Shown here: piece by piece, positions 44,104-52,206 of the stretch
Layout of the letters: every line of letters starts with the position of its first letter
How positions within the stretch are numbered: position 1 is the first letter of the stretch
From: Chitinivibrionales bacterium
GTDB lineage: Bacteria > Fibrobacterota > Chitinivibrionia > Chitinivibrionales > WJKA01
Length of the DNA stretch: 64,000 nucleotides
Direction of reading: 5' to 3'
Assembly: GCA_014728295.1 (NCBI GenBank)
Contig: WJLW01000053.1
Coordinates: 1-64,000, forward strand
The notes under the pieces: generated by a model
What the model was told of the DNA's origin: nothing
Seen by the model: the letters and a program-made list of their open reading frames with translations, nothing else
The model's database searches: none
Translations under genes and position numbers: made by a program

Positions 44104-46140
44104 ATGCAAATGTCAACCTGCTGCTGCAACGGCATTTTATATATTCAGAAGCATTTTTGTACGGAGGCACGACTGAGGTTTTTAACAACAGGGATTTTTA
44201 CACCGGCCGCGACATTGGCATTCTGCACTGGTTCAGCCATTATCCTTATACCGGGCGACGCCATTGTCGGGCATCCAGCCTTTCTCATCGGTGCACTGGT
44301 CATGTTCGCATCGATGCTTGTCCTCTGGCGCTGGTGGCCGGGCAATTCTCTGCTGCTGCCGCTGGCGGTCGTTGCGATCGGCATACGTATCGCTTTTGTC
44401 GTCTTCTATCCCGAATCGGATGACCTGTATCGCTACATCTGGGAAGGCAACATCCAATTGCACGGATACAGTCCCTTCACGCTACCCCCGGATGCAGCCC
44501 AACTCGAGCACCTGCGCGATGAAATCTGGGAGGGCATTAATCACAAGCATATCAGCACAATTTACTGGCCGGGAGCTCAACTGCTGTTCAGATTGCTGGC
44601 CCGGCTCTCGCCGTCGGTGCTCGTATTCAAAGGCGCGTTCCTGCTGTTTGACGTCGGAGTCATCCTGCTGTTGATGGTGCTGGCTCGAATGATGAATTTC
44701 GAACGGCGTCACCTGTTGCTCTATCTGCTCAATCCGCTGGTCATAATTTTTACGGCGGGAGAAGGACATCTGGAGATCGTCGCCGTTTTCGGCATTGTGC
44801 TTGGGCTTGTTTTGCAGCGACGGCAGCAGTTTGCAGCGATGTTTGCAGCGCTGGGTATGGCCGTGATGGTAAAGCTCGTGCCGATAGTGGTGCTTCCCTT
44901 TGTCATCACCCGCAAATCATTGACGCGCATGTGGGCCCTTACACTGCCGATGCTGCTTATAATTCCATTCATAAAGTCCGGTCTGCCGCTGCTGGATACG
45001 CCGGTACTCTTCGCGTCGAAGTTCAGGCACAACGGGCTCATCTATACGCTTCTGTCGGAGATGTTGAGTGCACGAGCGACCCTCATTGTCGAGATTATTG
45101 CGCTCATCGCTTTGCTGGGCATAGTTTTTTTTCTCACTCCTCATCCAATCCGGGCCACGTACCAAGCCCTGGGGCTGTTTATTCTCTTTTCACCGACCAT
45201 GCATCCCTGGTATCTGCAACTGCTGACGCCATTCGTCGTGCTCTTCCGCAATCCGGCCTGGTTACTGCTGCATGCGACAGTGTTGCCACTCACCTTCTAT
45301 TTCGATGCTGGCGCTACGGGAGATTTCTGGCGTAACAGGGAACTGCTGCTGCGTATCGAGTATCTTCCTTTCGTACTGACCGGAATCTGGTGGGTATTTC
45401 AGCGTCATCGCAATTTCCCGGCGCAATTTGCGCCGGTTGAAACGATTTCGGTGGTAATACCTGCACTCAATGAAGAAATGTACATCGCAGATTGTCTGCA
45501 ATCGATTGTTGATCAGAACGAGAAAACGCAAATCATTCTGGCAGACGCACATTCCACAGACGGTACCCTGGATGTTGCAAAATCATACAGCAATGTTGAA
45601 ATCCTCACCACCGACGCGGGGCGGGGCATCCAGATCCTTGAGGGACTGCGCCGGTGCACCGGCGAACTGATTGTAATCCTGCACGCGGACAGTCGACTAA
45701 AAAAAGGCGTGTTGAAACGTCTCAAATCTATCATAAACCGAAAAAAAGACCTTGTCGGTGGCGCGATGGCGGCAAAATTCGACAATCAGGCACGCAAATA
45801 CCGATTCATCGAGCTTTTAAACAACATTCGAGCGCGTTTGACCGGCATATCGTTCGGTGATCAGGCACAATTCTTGCGAAAATCACTAGCAAACGACAAC
45901 GTACAACCTCTCAAACTCATGGAGGACATCGAACTGTCATACCTGCTCAAATCGAACGGAGGTTTGCTTTTTTTCAAGGACGGCGTAACCAGCTCTACAC
46001 GAAGGTGGGAGAAGCAAGCGTATACTGGAAATGTCTTCAAGGTGGTATGGTTGACTCTTGCTTACCTCTTTCTGAGAAGGTTTGACGCAATTAAAAAACA
46101 GGGACAATGGTTTTACGAGGTGTATTATGAACAAAAATGA
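44104..46140 (+). CDS. Fusion of a GT-C-type polytopic glycosyltransferase and a TIGR04283-type GT2 glycosyltransferase
   Basis: A protein of up to 678 residues. The first about 430 residues have around ten transmembrane helices and the motifs PESDDLYRYIWEG and YWPGAQLLF of GT-C/mannosyltransferase-like enzymes. Residues about 440-678 are a family 2 glycosyltransferase (VVIPALNEE, LADAHSTDGT, VILHADSRL, GDQAQFLRKS, EDIELSYLL) like TIGR04283. These are normally separate proteins. The next gene encodes the usual partner of TIGR04283. The ATG at 44104 has no ribosome site; an in-frame CTG at 44173 lies 5 nt after a perfect GGAGG and would begin just before the first membrane helix, so the true start may be there. 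The stop overlaps the next gene by 14 bp. Confidence 0.82.
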   Translation: MQMSTCCCNGILYIQKHFCTEARLRFLTTGIFTPAATLAFCTGSAIILIPGDAIVGHPAFLIGALVMFASMLVLWRWWPGNSLLLPLAVVAIGIRIAFVVFYPESDDLYRYIWEGNIQLHGYSPFTLPPDAAQLEHLRDEIWEGINHKHISTIYWPGAQLLFRLLARLSPSVLVFKGAFLLFDVGVILLLMVLARMMNFERRHLLLYLLNPLVIIFTAGEGHLEIVAVFGIVLGLVLQRRQQFAAMFAALGMAVMVKLVPIVVLPFVITRKSLTRMWALTLPMLLIIPFIKSGLPLLDTPVLFASKFRHNGLIYTLLSEMLSARATLIVEIIALIALLGIVFFLTPHPIRATYQALGLFILFSPTMHPWYLQLLTPFVVLFRNPAWLLLHATVLPLTFYFDAGATGDFWRNRELLLRIEYLPFVLTGIWWVFQRHRNFPAQFAPVETISVVIPALNEEMYIADCLQSIVDQNEKTQIILADAHSTDGTLDVAKSYSNVEILTTDAGRGIQILEGLRRCTGELIVILHADSRLKKGVLKRLKSIINRKKDLVGGAMAAKFDNQARKYRFIELLNNIRARLTGISFGDQAQFLRKSLANDNVQPLKLMEDIELSYLLKSNGGLLFFKDGVTSSTRRWEKQAYTGNVFKVVWLTLAYLFLRRFDAIKKQGQWFYEVYYEQK

Positions 46141-46738
46141 AAACATAATAATATTCGCCAAAGTTCCCGGCATTGGCATAGCAAAATCGCGAATCGCCGA
46201 AACCGAAGGTCGGGATGTGGCAGACTGCATCTACCGTGAACTTCTGAAAGAAACGGCCGGACAGGTTGACGGGTTTGAGTATCATGTCGCCTATACCGGC
46301 GCTGCGGATCCCGGCGAACTCAAGCAATACTTTTCACACGCAAAAGGATTTTTCCGCCAGGAAGGTCACAATCTGGGCGATCGACTAAAACACGCATTTC
46401 GGTACATTTTTGACAAAGGATACAAAAGCGTTTGTGCCGTCGGTTGCGACTGCCCCGCGATGCAGCGGGAAGACCTGGAGGAAGCGTTTCACTTTTTGAA
46501 TCACGATTGCGACACCGTGATCGGACCGGCGCTTGACGGAGGATACTACCTGATCGGGTGCAATCCCCACAGTAGTGCTGCACTTTCTGCAAAGCAGTGG
46601 AGCTCTGCAAATTTACTTACCGAAACGCTCGGAATTATTTTTGCAAACGGATTTACCATTCACCTGCTTCCCTCGCACCCGGATATTGATAGGATTAATG
46701 ACTATCGAAAATGGAAGAAGCAACTGCTGGCTGCTTAG
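46127..46738 (+). CDS. TIGR04282-type glycosyltransferase
   Basis: A 203-residue GT-A-fold protein of the rSAM/selenodomain-associated transferase 1 family (COG3222). It shows IIIFAKVPGIGIAKSRI, GHNLGDRLKHAF, AVGCDCPAM and IGPALDGGYYLIG, the family signature. GAGGTG lies 4 nt before the ATG. It overlaps the fused glycosyltransferase gene, strongly suggesting a joint function in making one glycan or glycosylated metabolite. The acceptor is unknown. Confidence 0.88.
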   Translation: MNKNENIIIFAKVPGIGIAKSRIAETEGRDVADCIYRELLKETAGQVDGFEYHVAYTGAADPGELKQYFSHAKGFFRQEGHNLGDRLKHAFRYIFDKGYKSVCAVGCDCPAMQREDLEEAFHFLNHDCDTVIGPALDGGYYLIGCNPHSSAALSAKQWSSANLLTETLGIIFANGFTIHLLPSHPDIDRINDYRKWKKQLLAA

Positions 46739-47201
46739 CACAATACTGCTGTATTGCGGTGTATCGCTTCTATTCTTTTCCTGTACCGGAACCCGGCCGG
46801 CCGTAGTGGGTAATGGCTATGGCAAGCTGGCGGTCTGCCCCCCTACCCCAAATTGTGTCTCGACTCTTGCTGCCGACTCAACACACAAAATAGCTCCCTA
46901 CCCCTACGAAGGTTCACCCAAAGCTGCAATGCGGACCCTGGCTAAAATTATCGAGTCCAGGGAGCGCACGGAAATCATTGCGCAGACGGATTTGTATCTG
47001 TATGCCGAATTCACTTCAAAAATCTGGCGATTTGTCGATGATGTAGAGTTTTACGCAGATGATTCTCTTAAGGTGATCCACTTTCGTTCGGCGTCGCGAC
47101 TGGGCAAAAGTGATATGGGAGTCAATCGGGCGAGGATGGAGCACCTGCGCGTGCAATTTCGCCAAGAGATGGGCAGAGAGCAAAATCAGCAACTACAGTG
47201 A
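46698..47201 (+). CDS. DUF1499 family lipoprotein
   Basis: A 167-residue protein with a signal ending LLFFSC (lipobox) and a DUF1499 core: CPPTPNCVST, the YLYAEFTSKIWRFVDDVEFY segment and RSASRLGKSDMGVNRAR. DUF1499 function is unknown. The start at 46698 follows AGGATTA and overlaps the preceding glycosyltransferase gene by 41 bp; the frame stays open upstream but without a ribosome site. The tight overlap places it in the same operon. Confidence 0.85.
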   Translation: MTIENGRSNCWLLSTILLYCGVSLLFFSCTGTRPAVVGNGYGKLAVCPPTPNCVSTLAADSTHKIAPYPYEGSPKAAMRTLAKIIESRERTEIIAQTDLYLYAEFTSKIWRFVDDVEFYADDSLKVIHFRSASRLGKSDMGVNRARMEHLRVQFRQEMGREQNQQLQ

Positions 47202-47282
47202 TCCCCTGCTGTGTAATGTATTTTTCCGATTCACGTCTAACCATTGGCAGAACACCCCCCCACTGCTCTATCAAGGTTTGCT

Positions 47283-49739
47283 ATGAAACTCCCCTCTTTC
47301 TACTTTGACTGGCTGCAAAAAGGAAACCCGACCGGAACCGTCGACAGATTTCCCGAATTGAAAAACAATTTCGAAACATCCGTGCCCGGCATCTATTGCG
47401 TGGGAGACCTCACCGGCATCCCGCTTATCAAGCTTGCCTCGGAGTCGGGCTACCAGCTTCTGCAACGTCTCAAAGATGACGAAAGCTTCGCGCAGCAGCG
47501 CGAACAAAATAATGACTCAAGCAGGCACGATCTCGTCATCATCGGCGCCGGTCCGGCCGGCGTCTCTGCCGGAATCGAAGCACACAAAGCCGGATTCAAT
47601 TTCGTGATGATCGAATCGTCGCAAATGTTTAATACGATTATCAATTTTCCCAAAGGCAAGCCGATTTATGTATCTCCGCAGGAGCCGGCCATGCAATCGG
47701 AGTTGAAATTTTCCGACGGGACCAAAGAGACATTGCTCGATGAGCTGGAGAAAGAATCCTCACGCATCGAGCTGCCGATCAAAGACGCAGAGACGGTCAA
47801 AGCAATCCGGCAGGAACGCAACGGGTTTGCCGTCACAACATCACATGGCGAATACAAGAGCTTGCGCGTCATTGTTGCTATCGGCAAAACCGGTAACGCG
47901 CGCATGCTGAATGTTCCCGGTGAAAAATTGCCCAAAGTTTTTACCAGGCTCATCGATCCCGGCGAGCATCATGACCAGGACGTACTGGTCGTCGGCGGCG
48001 GTGACAGCGCAATCGAAGCATCCGTGGCACTGTCCCAATCCGGCAATCGCGTAACACACTCCTATCGCAGAGCATCGCTTTCGCGGCCCAAGGAGCAGAA
48101 CATCAATGCGTTCAATAAGCTGGTTGATGAAGGCAAAATCACGCCCCTGTTCGAAAGCACTGTCAAAGAGATCCGTGAGCAGGAGGTCGTTATCGCAACA
48201 AAGGACGACGAGCAGACGCTTCGCAATGACGCAGTGTATGCACTAATCGGCACCGAAATTCCCATTCAATTTTTCAAACGCTCTCATATTCGCATGGAAG
48301 GGGAGCGCAATCTGCAGTGGTGGATTAACCTGGTCGCGCTCGTCAGTTTTGCGGTGATGATTTACTTTGGCAAATCAGGGTTTGCCGTTAAAGCGATAGA
48401 ACCCGGCAGCGGCATAACCGGCCTTGTCACCAGATTTCTGTCTGCACCGCTCAGGGCGAAGTATACCTGGGGGCTCGAAGGATACGCCTGGTATTCATCG
48501 TTAAATTTCCTGCTGGGATGGCTTGGAGCGCTGTTTTTTATCATAACCGGAACACTCTCGCTGGTTTACGCTTTCGCCAATCCGCAGCGCTATTTCGGCG
48601 ATTGGTGGGGACGCATCAAATACGGCTATTTCATTTTCGTCGGCGTGTATACGCTGGGTGATTATTTTACTTCGCTACTGACACAGAGCGCCGGCTGGGT
48701 GGAAAATCCAACCTTCAATTACTCGATGTTCTACAGTGTTACGGTCGTGCTGTTCGGTATCCGGCGCATTCAGCGCAAACCAACGAAATATATTGCATAT
48801 CAAACTTCCCTGTTGATGTTCGTGCAGGTGTTTTTTCTTTTCCTGCTTCCCTTTTTCCTCTACGAGCCTTTGCTGGAAAATCCCCTCGGTAAACAAAGCT
48901 GGTTAATCCGTGAAGTATTTCCCGAGGGAAAGTGGTCGTCGTTCGGGCTGATTCTCTTCTGGCCACTCAACATCAACAACTTTGGTACGAGTACTTTCTG
49001 GACCTGGTTCCCGTTCGTTCAGACATTCGGCATACTGGCTTTTATCGTCCATCGCTGGGGGAAAGGGGTCTACTGCGGGTGGATATGCAGTTGCGGCGCG
49101 CTGGCCGAGACACTTGGCGATGAGTACCGTACTCTGGCACCGCACGGACCGCAAGCTAAAAAAATGGACAATATCGGACAGTATGTCCTCTGGTTTGCTT
49201 TTATCGCAACCGCGCTCCATTTTGGCGCTAAAAAGCTGAGTGACAATCCCTCGATCCTGGCCGATACGGCGTGGGGCGTCTACAAGGTTTCGATTGATGT
49301 TGTCTTCGCCGGCGTGCTCGGCGTCGGCGTGTACTTTTTCATGGGCGGACGCGTCTGGTGCCGGTTCGGCTGTCCGCTGGCCGCGCTGATGCACATTTAC
49401 ACCCGCTTCTCGCCCTATCGCATCATGGCCAATAAAAAGCGCTGCATTTCCTGCAATATCTGCACGAAAGTATGCCACATGGGCATCGACGTCATGAACT
49501 ATGCCAACAAAGGCATTCCCATGAACGATGTCGAATGCGTCAAGTGCAGCGCATGCGTGGTAAACTGCCCGATGCAGGTATTGACATTCGGGGATGTCGG
49601 CGCAACCGATCCGGACAACGTACACTACAAAGAGGGCTACATTCCGCTCAAGCGCGGCTGGGAAAGCGGCTTGCCCGACCGTGATATCGAAATGCTGGTG
49701 GAAAAGGAAAAACAACAGCACCCGGTGCAGGCAGGCTGA
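47283..49739 (+). CDS. Fused flavoprotein/NapH-type membrane 4Fe-4S oxidoreductase
   Basis: An 818-residue electron-transfer fusion. Residues about 1-345 are a thioredoxin-reductase-like FAD/NAD(P) domain (GAGPAGVSAG, GGGDSAIEASVAL), but the usual C-terminal FAD motif SVPGIYCVGDLTG lies at the N-terminus, before GxGxxG, as in a circular permutation. Then come about eight transmembrane helices with the NapH/NosR-like YCGWICSCG and WCRFGCP motifs, and two ferredoxin clusters (CISCNICTKVC and CVKCSACVVNCP). It may move electrons from NAD(P)H through FAD and iron-sulfur centres to a membrane or periplasmic acceptor. The start at 47283 follows AAGG; the frame is open 39 nt further upstream. Confidence 0.88.
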   Translation: MKLPSFYFDWLQKGNPTGTVDRFPELKNNFETSVPGIYCVGDLTGIPLIKLASESGYQLLQRLKDDESFAQQREQNNDSSRHDLVIIGAGPAGVSAGIEAHKAGFNFVMIESSQMFNTIINFPKGKPIYVSPQEPAMQSELKFSDGTKETLLDELEKESSRIELPIKDAETVKAIRQERNGFAVTTSHGEYKSLRVIVAIGKTGNARMLNVPGEKLPKVFTRLIDPGEHHDQDVLVVGGGDSAIEASVALSQSGNRVTHSYRRASLSRPKEQNINAFNKLVDEGKITPLFESTVKEIREQEVVIATKDDEQTLRNDAVYALIGTEIPIQFFKRSHIRMEGERNLQWWINLVALVSFAVMIYFGKSGFAVKAIEPGSGITGLVTRFLSAPLRAKYTWGLEGYAWYSSLNFLLGWLGALFFIITGTLSLVYAFANPQRYFGDWWGRIKYGYFIFVGVYTLGDYFTSLLTQSAGWVENPTFNYSMFYSVTVVLFGIRRIQRKPTKYIAYQTSLLMFVQVFFLFLLPFFLYEPLLENPLGKQSWLIREVFPEGKWSSFGLILFWPLNINNFGTSTFWTWFPFVQTFGILAFIVHRWGKGVYCGWICSCGALAETLGDEYRTLAPHGPQAKKMDNIGQYVLWFAFIATALHFGAKKLSDNPSILADTAWGVYKVSIDVVFAGVLGVGVYFFMGGRVWCRFGCPLAALMHIYTRFSPYRIMANKKRCISCNICTKVCHMGIDVMNYANKGIPMNDVECVKCSACVVNCPMQVLTFGDVGATDPDNVHYKEGYIPLKRGWESGLPDRDIEMLVEKEKQQHPVQAG

Positions 49740-49956
49740 CAGAAAATTACCTTATTCGAAAGCTTTTCAGGACTCATATTCCACCAGATCCACGTGTGCG
49801 TATCCAGCAGATATCTCAATTGGCGAGCTTTTTGATTGCGGCCGGCATAGCATTGTTGACCAATTCGGCAAAGAATAAACATCATTCATATCCACCGCGA
49901 TTAATAAGCTTTTATAGTGGAAATATATCTCACATTCAGCAAACCCGGGAGCAGGA

Positions 49957-50505
49957 ATGAGCAATCACAATCATGTATGTGGAGTGGAGCACGCCAAATT
50001 TCTCGACAATATAGTTCGCCGACTGATTCACCATCCCCGGCGTTTGTTCGGCCCGTATATCAAGCCGGGCGACACGGTACTTGACATCGGTTGCGGACCG
50101 GGGACGTTTATTACGGGCCTGGCGCACATCGTGGGAGCGCACGGCAAAGTCATTGCGATCGACCTCCAGGAGGAGATGCTGAATCTTGCGCGGAAAAAAG
50201 CCGAATTCGCCGGTGTGGCTAATCGGGTTGAATTTCATCAATGCACCCCCGAATCACTGGGGATAAACATCCAGGCCGATTTCATCATGACAATCTACAT
50301 GGTGCATGAGGCGCCGGAACCCCTGCGGCTTGTTGATCAGGTCGGTGCGCTACTCAAAAACGGCGGGTACTACTATCTGTCGGAGCCCGCGTTTCACGTG
50401 TCGAAAGCGCAGTATCGCGAAGCCGTCGACCGGTGCATGAAAAACGGATTGACACTGGTAAAGCAATGCGGAATTGTCAGCAGGACCGCAGTTTTTCGAA
50501 AATAG
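49957..50505 (+). CDS. Class I SAM-dependent methyltransferase
   Basis: A 182-residue methyltransferase of the Methyltransf_25/11 type. The SAM motif VLDIGCGPGTFI and the acidic end of the second strand (IAIDLQEEML) are present, with NRVEFHQC preceding the motif-III-like region FIMTIYMVHE. The N-terminal CGVEHAKFLDNIVRRLIHHP segment is typical of a subgroup in anaerobes. GGGAGCAGGA precedes the ATG. Substrate unknown. It follows the flavoprotein gene after 217 bp that hold no gene. Confidence 0.87.
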   Translation: MSNHNHVCGVEHAKFLDNIVRRLIHHPRRLFGPYIKPGDTVLDIGCGPGTFITGLAHIVGAHGKVIAIDLQEEMLNLARKKAEFAGVANRVEFHQCTPESLGINIQADFIMTIYMVHEAPEPLRLVDQVGALLKNGGYYYLSEPAFHVSKAQYREAVDRCMKNGLTLVKQCGIVSRTAVFRK

Positions 50506-50858
50506 CCACGCCTGCAGTAGTTCTTGCCCGGTTGGCTGCACACAGACTGACGCCGAGCGTTATTCTCAGGCTTGTGAGACCGTACGCGGCAAGGTTGCCG
50601 ATTTCGCGCGACAGCACATCATACCTGCGGTTAAAAAGGACAACCCGACTCGGCATGCGCGTGTCGACACTCTACCTAAATGCAGTTTTCACAAGGTCAG
50701 GTGCGCAGGTCGGCATCGCGTTGCATCGCGACAATAACAGGGGCTTCATACTGCAACAACGCAACATGCACTGCCCTTTTACGCTCGCAAAGGCTTATTT
50801 TCCAGAATGGCACGGGTTTAGCGGGAAGAATTATTCACAATCACAAAGGAGTATTGCT
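50506..50858. other. Gene-free or degenerate stretch
   Basis: The 353 bp between the methyltransferase and FmdB-like genes contain only overlapping, low-quality frames. One frame around 50540-50700 reads somewhat protein-like (ACETVRGKVADFARQHIIPA), so an eroded gene is possible, but I cannot identify it. Confidence 0.3.
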
Positions 50859-51047
50859 ATGCCACTTTATGAGTATCACTGCAAAAAATGCAACGATGAT
50901 TTCGAGGAGCTGGTATCTGTAAGCGCGCAGCACAATCCGGCCTGTCCGTCATGCAAATCGGAAGAAACCGAGAAAAAGATGTCGATGTTCGGCGGCATCG
51001 GCGGCGCAAGCGGAGGTTCGTGCTCACCGCGTGGCGGATTTACCTGA
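50859..51047 (+). CDS. FmdB-like zinc ribbon protein
   Basis: A 62-residue protein of the FmdB/CxxC-CxxC-SSSS family. It begins MPLYEYHCKKCNDDFEELV and has a second pair CPSCKSE, giving two CxxC knuckles for one zinc, followed by the flexible Gly/Ser tail GGIGGASGGSCS typical of the family. AAAGGAG lies 8 nt before the ATG. Proposed regulatory or chaperone role; exact function unknown. Confidence 0.9.
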   Translation: MPLYEYHCKKCNDDFEELVSVSAQHNPACPSCKSEETEKKMSMFGGIGGASGGSCSPRGGFT

Positions 51048-51084
51048 GCGTCGTGAGCGGGATTTCGGTCGAAATCCCAAATCA

Positions 51085-51146
51085 TGCGCATTTTTCGAAG
51101 GAGGAGTTGAGCAACACCGGATTCAATAAAATTAGCAACCCAGTCG
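51085..51146 (+). repeat. Direct repeat, left copy, flanking the HicBA pair
   Basis: A 62-bp sequence with core GGAGGAGTTGAGCAACACCG, about 90 percent identical to 51770-51830. Differences are a few substitutions and a short indel near the right end. Confidence 0.85.
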
Positions 51147-51218
51147 AAACACGCATTAACATCCGAGGCAAACTCAATACCCGTAGCAAACGAATCCGGT
51201 TTATAGTATCTTTAAGAT

Positions 51219-51434
51219 ATGCAAAGTGAAGAACTGCTTTTTGAAGTTACCCAGGAAGCCGATGGTGGGTTTGCTGCTGAATGCTTGACTGAAGCAATTT
51301 TCACCCAGGCAGATTCGTGGGATGAATTGAGAGGCAATGTTAAGGATGCGGTTAACGGATACTATTTTGACAGCGAAAAGCCTGCAAGAATAAGACTTCA
51401 TCTTGTAAAGGATGAAATTCTGAACGCTGCATGA
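51219..51434 (+). CDS. HicB-type antitoxin
   Basis: A 71-residue protein with the HicB partial RNase H fold: FEVTQEADGGFAAECLTEAI, then a helix SWDELRGNVKDAVNGYYF, as in short HicB antitoxins. It would bind the toxin and autoregulate. No separate DNA-binding domain is present. Its stop overlaps the downstream toxin start by 4 nt (ATGA), the usual coupling, with antitoxin first. No clear ribosome site precedes the ATG. Confidence 0.85.
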   Translation: MQSEELLFEVTQEADGGFAAECLTEAIFTQADSWDELRGNVKDAVNGYYFDSEKPARIRLHLVKDEILNAA

Positions 51435-51670
51435 AACTTCCAAGAGACAAAAGTGGAAGAGATTTAGCACATTCACTGTCAAAATACTGGAGCTACAGAT
51501 TCGTCCATCAAACGGGAAGTCATATGATTCTTGAAACGGAGGATCCTACCCACCAGCGAATTGCCATCCCGGATCATACAACGATACGAATTGGCACACT
51601 AAATTCTATAATAAGGTCGGTGGCTCTGCATAAAAACGTATCGAAAGATGCAATTATAAACACCCTTTAA
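51431..51670 (+). CDS. HicA-type mRNA interferase toxin
   Basis: A 79-residue dsRBD-fold ribonuclease toxin. The catalytic histidine is H31 in QTGSHMIL, and the C-terminal IAIPDHTTIRIGTLNSIIR is diagnostic of the family. It would cleave mRNA when the antitoxin is lost. Translation is coupled to the antitoxin by an ATGA overlap. The pair lies between two direct repeats. Confidence 0.9.
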   Translation: MKLPRDKSGRDLAHSLSKYWSYRFVHQTGSHMILETEDPTHQRIAIPDHTTIRIGTLNSIIRSVALHKNVSKDAIINTL

Positions 51671-52206
51671 TTGATGGTTTGAACCTCGTCACCTCTTCGC
51701 AGCTTTTAAGGCCTATCTTCATCTAAAAAAAGCAATTCCGCGAAGCACAGCTAATTATGAAATCGGCGGTGCGCATTTGTTGAAGGAGGAGTTGGGCAAC
51801 ACCGGATTCAATAAATGAGCAACCCAATCGGAGCAATCCCCATAAAAAAAAATTCACCGGCAACATACCCAGCCGCCCCGCTGTATGGTACATCGCCGGC
51901 AAATTATGAAAATCCGCATTGTGTATCAGTGCTTCCCCCGGCTGCCAACCTGTATGTAATATAGAGAAACATCGCTCCAGTTTCGAATCCATTTTCGCCG
52001 CATTATTTGTCCATCCGCTCTCCAAATCTGACAATACCGGACAATCACACCACTGCCTGCAGCTCTGACATTTCTGCAAAGAAACGCCGCATCGAGGAGA
52101 AACACTACAATTTCGTAACGATTTAGCCGGCAATTCGTAACTATATGCTGGCATGGTTATAGCGCTACCAATATTTATGATTACATTAACACCTGAAAGT
52201 GAATAT
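51671..52206. other. Intergenic stretch carrying the right direct repeat
   Basis: The 536 bp between the toxin and the DUF255 gene hold the second direct repeat and no supported gene. A 180-codon minus-strand frame (51723-52265) has a cysteine-rich patch but no ribosome site and its end is made of the repeat; not accepted. Confidence 0.4.
51770..51830 (+). repeat. Direct repeat, right copy, flanking the HicBA pair
   Basis: A 61-bp sequence with core GGAGGAGTTGGGCAACACCG, matching 51085-51146 in the same orientation, 685 bp away. Confidence 0.85.

Noticed and set aside
50433-51047. Long plus-strand frame covering the methyltransferase end and the FmdB-like gene
   Set aside because: Only the last 62 codons match a family (FmdB-like) and have a ribosome site; the rest overlaps the methyltransferase and has no recognisable protein pattern.
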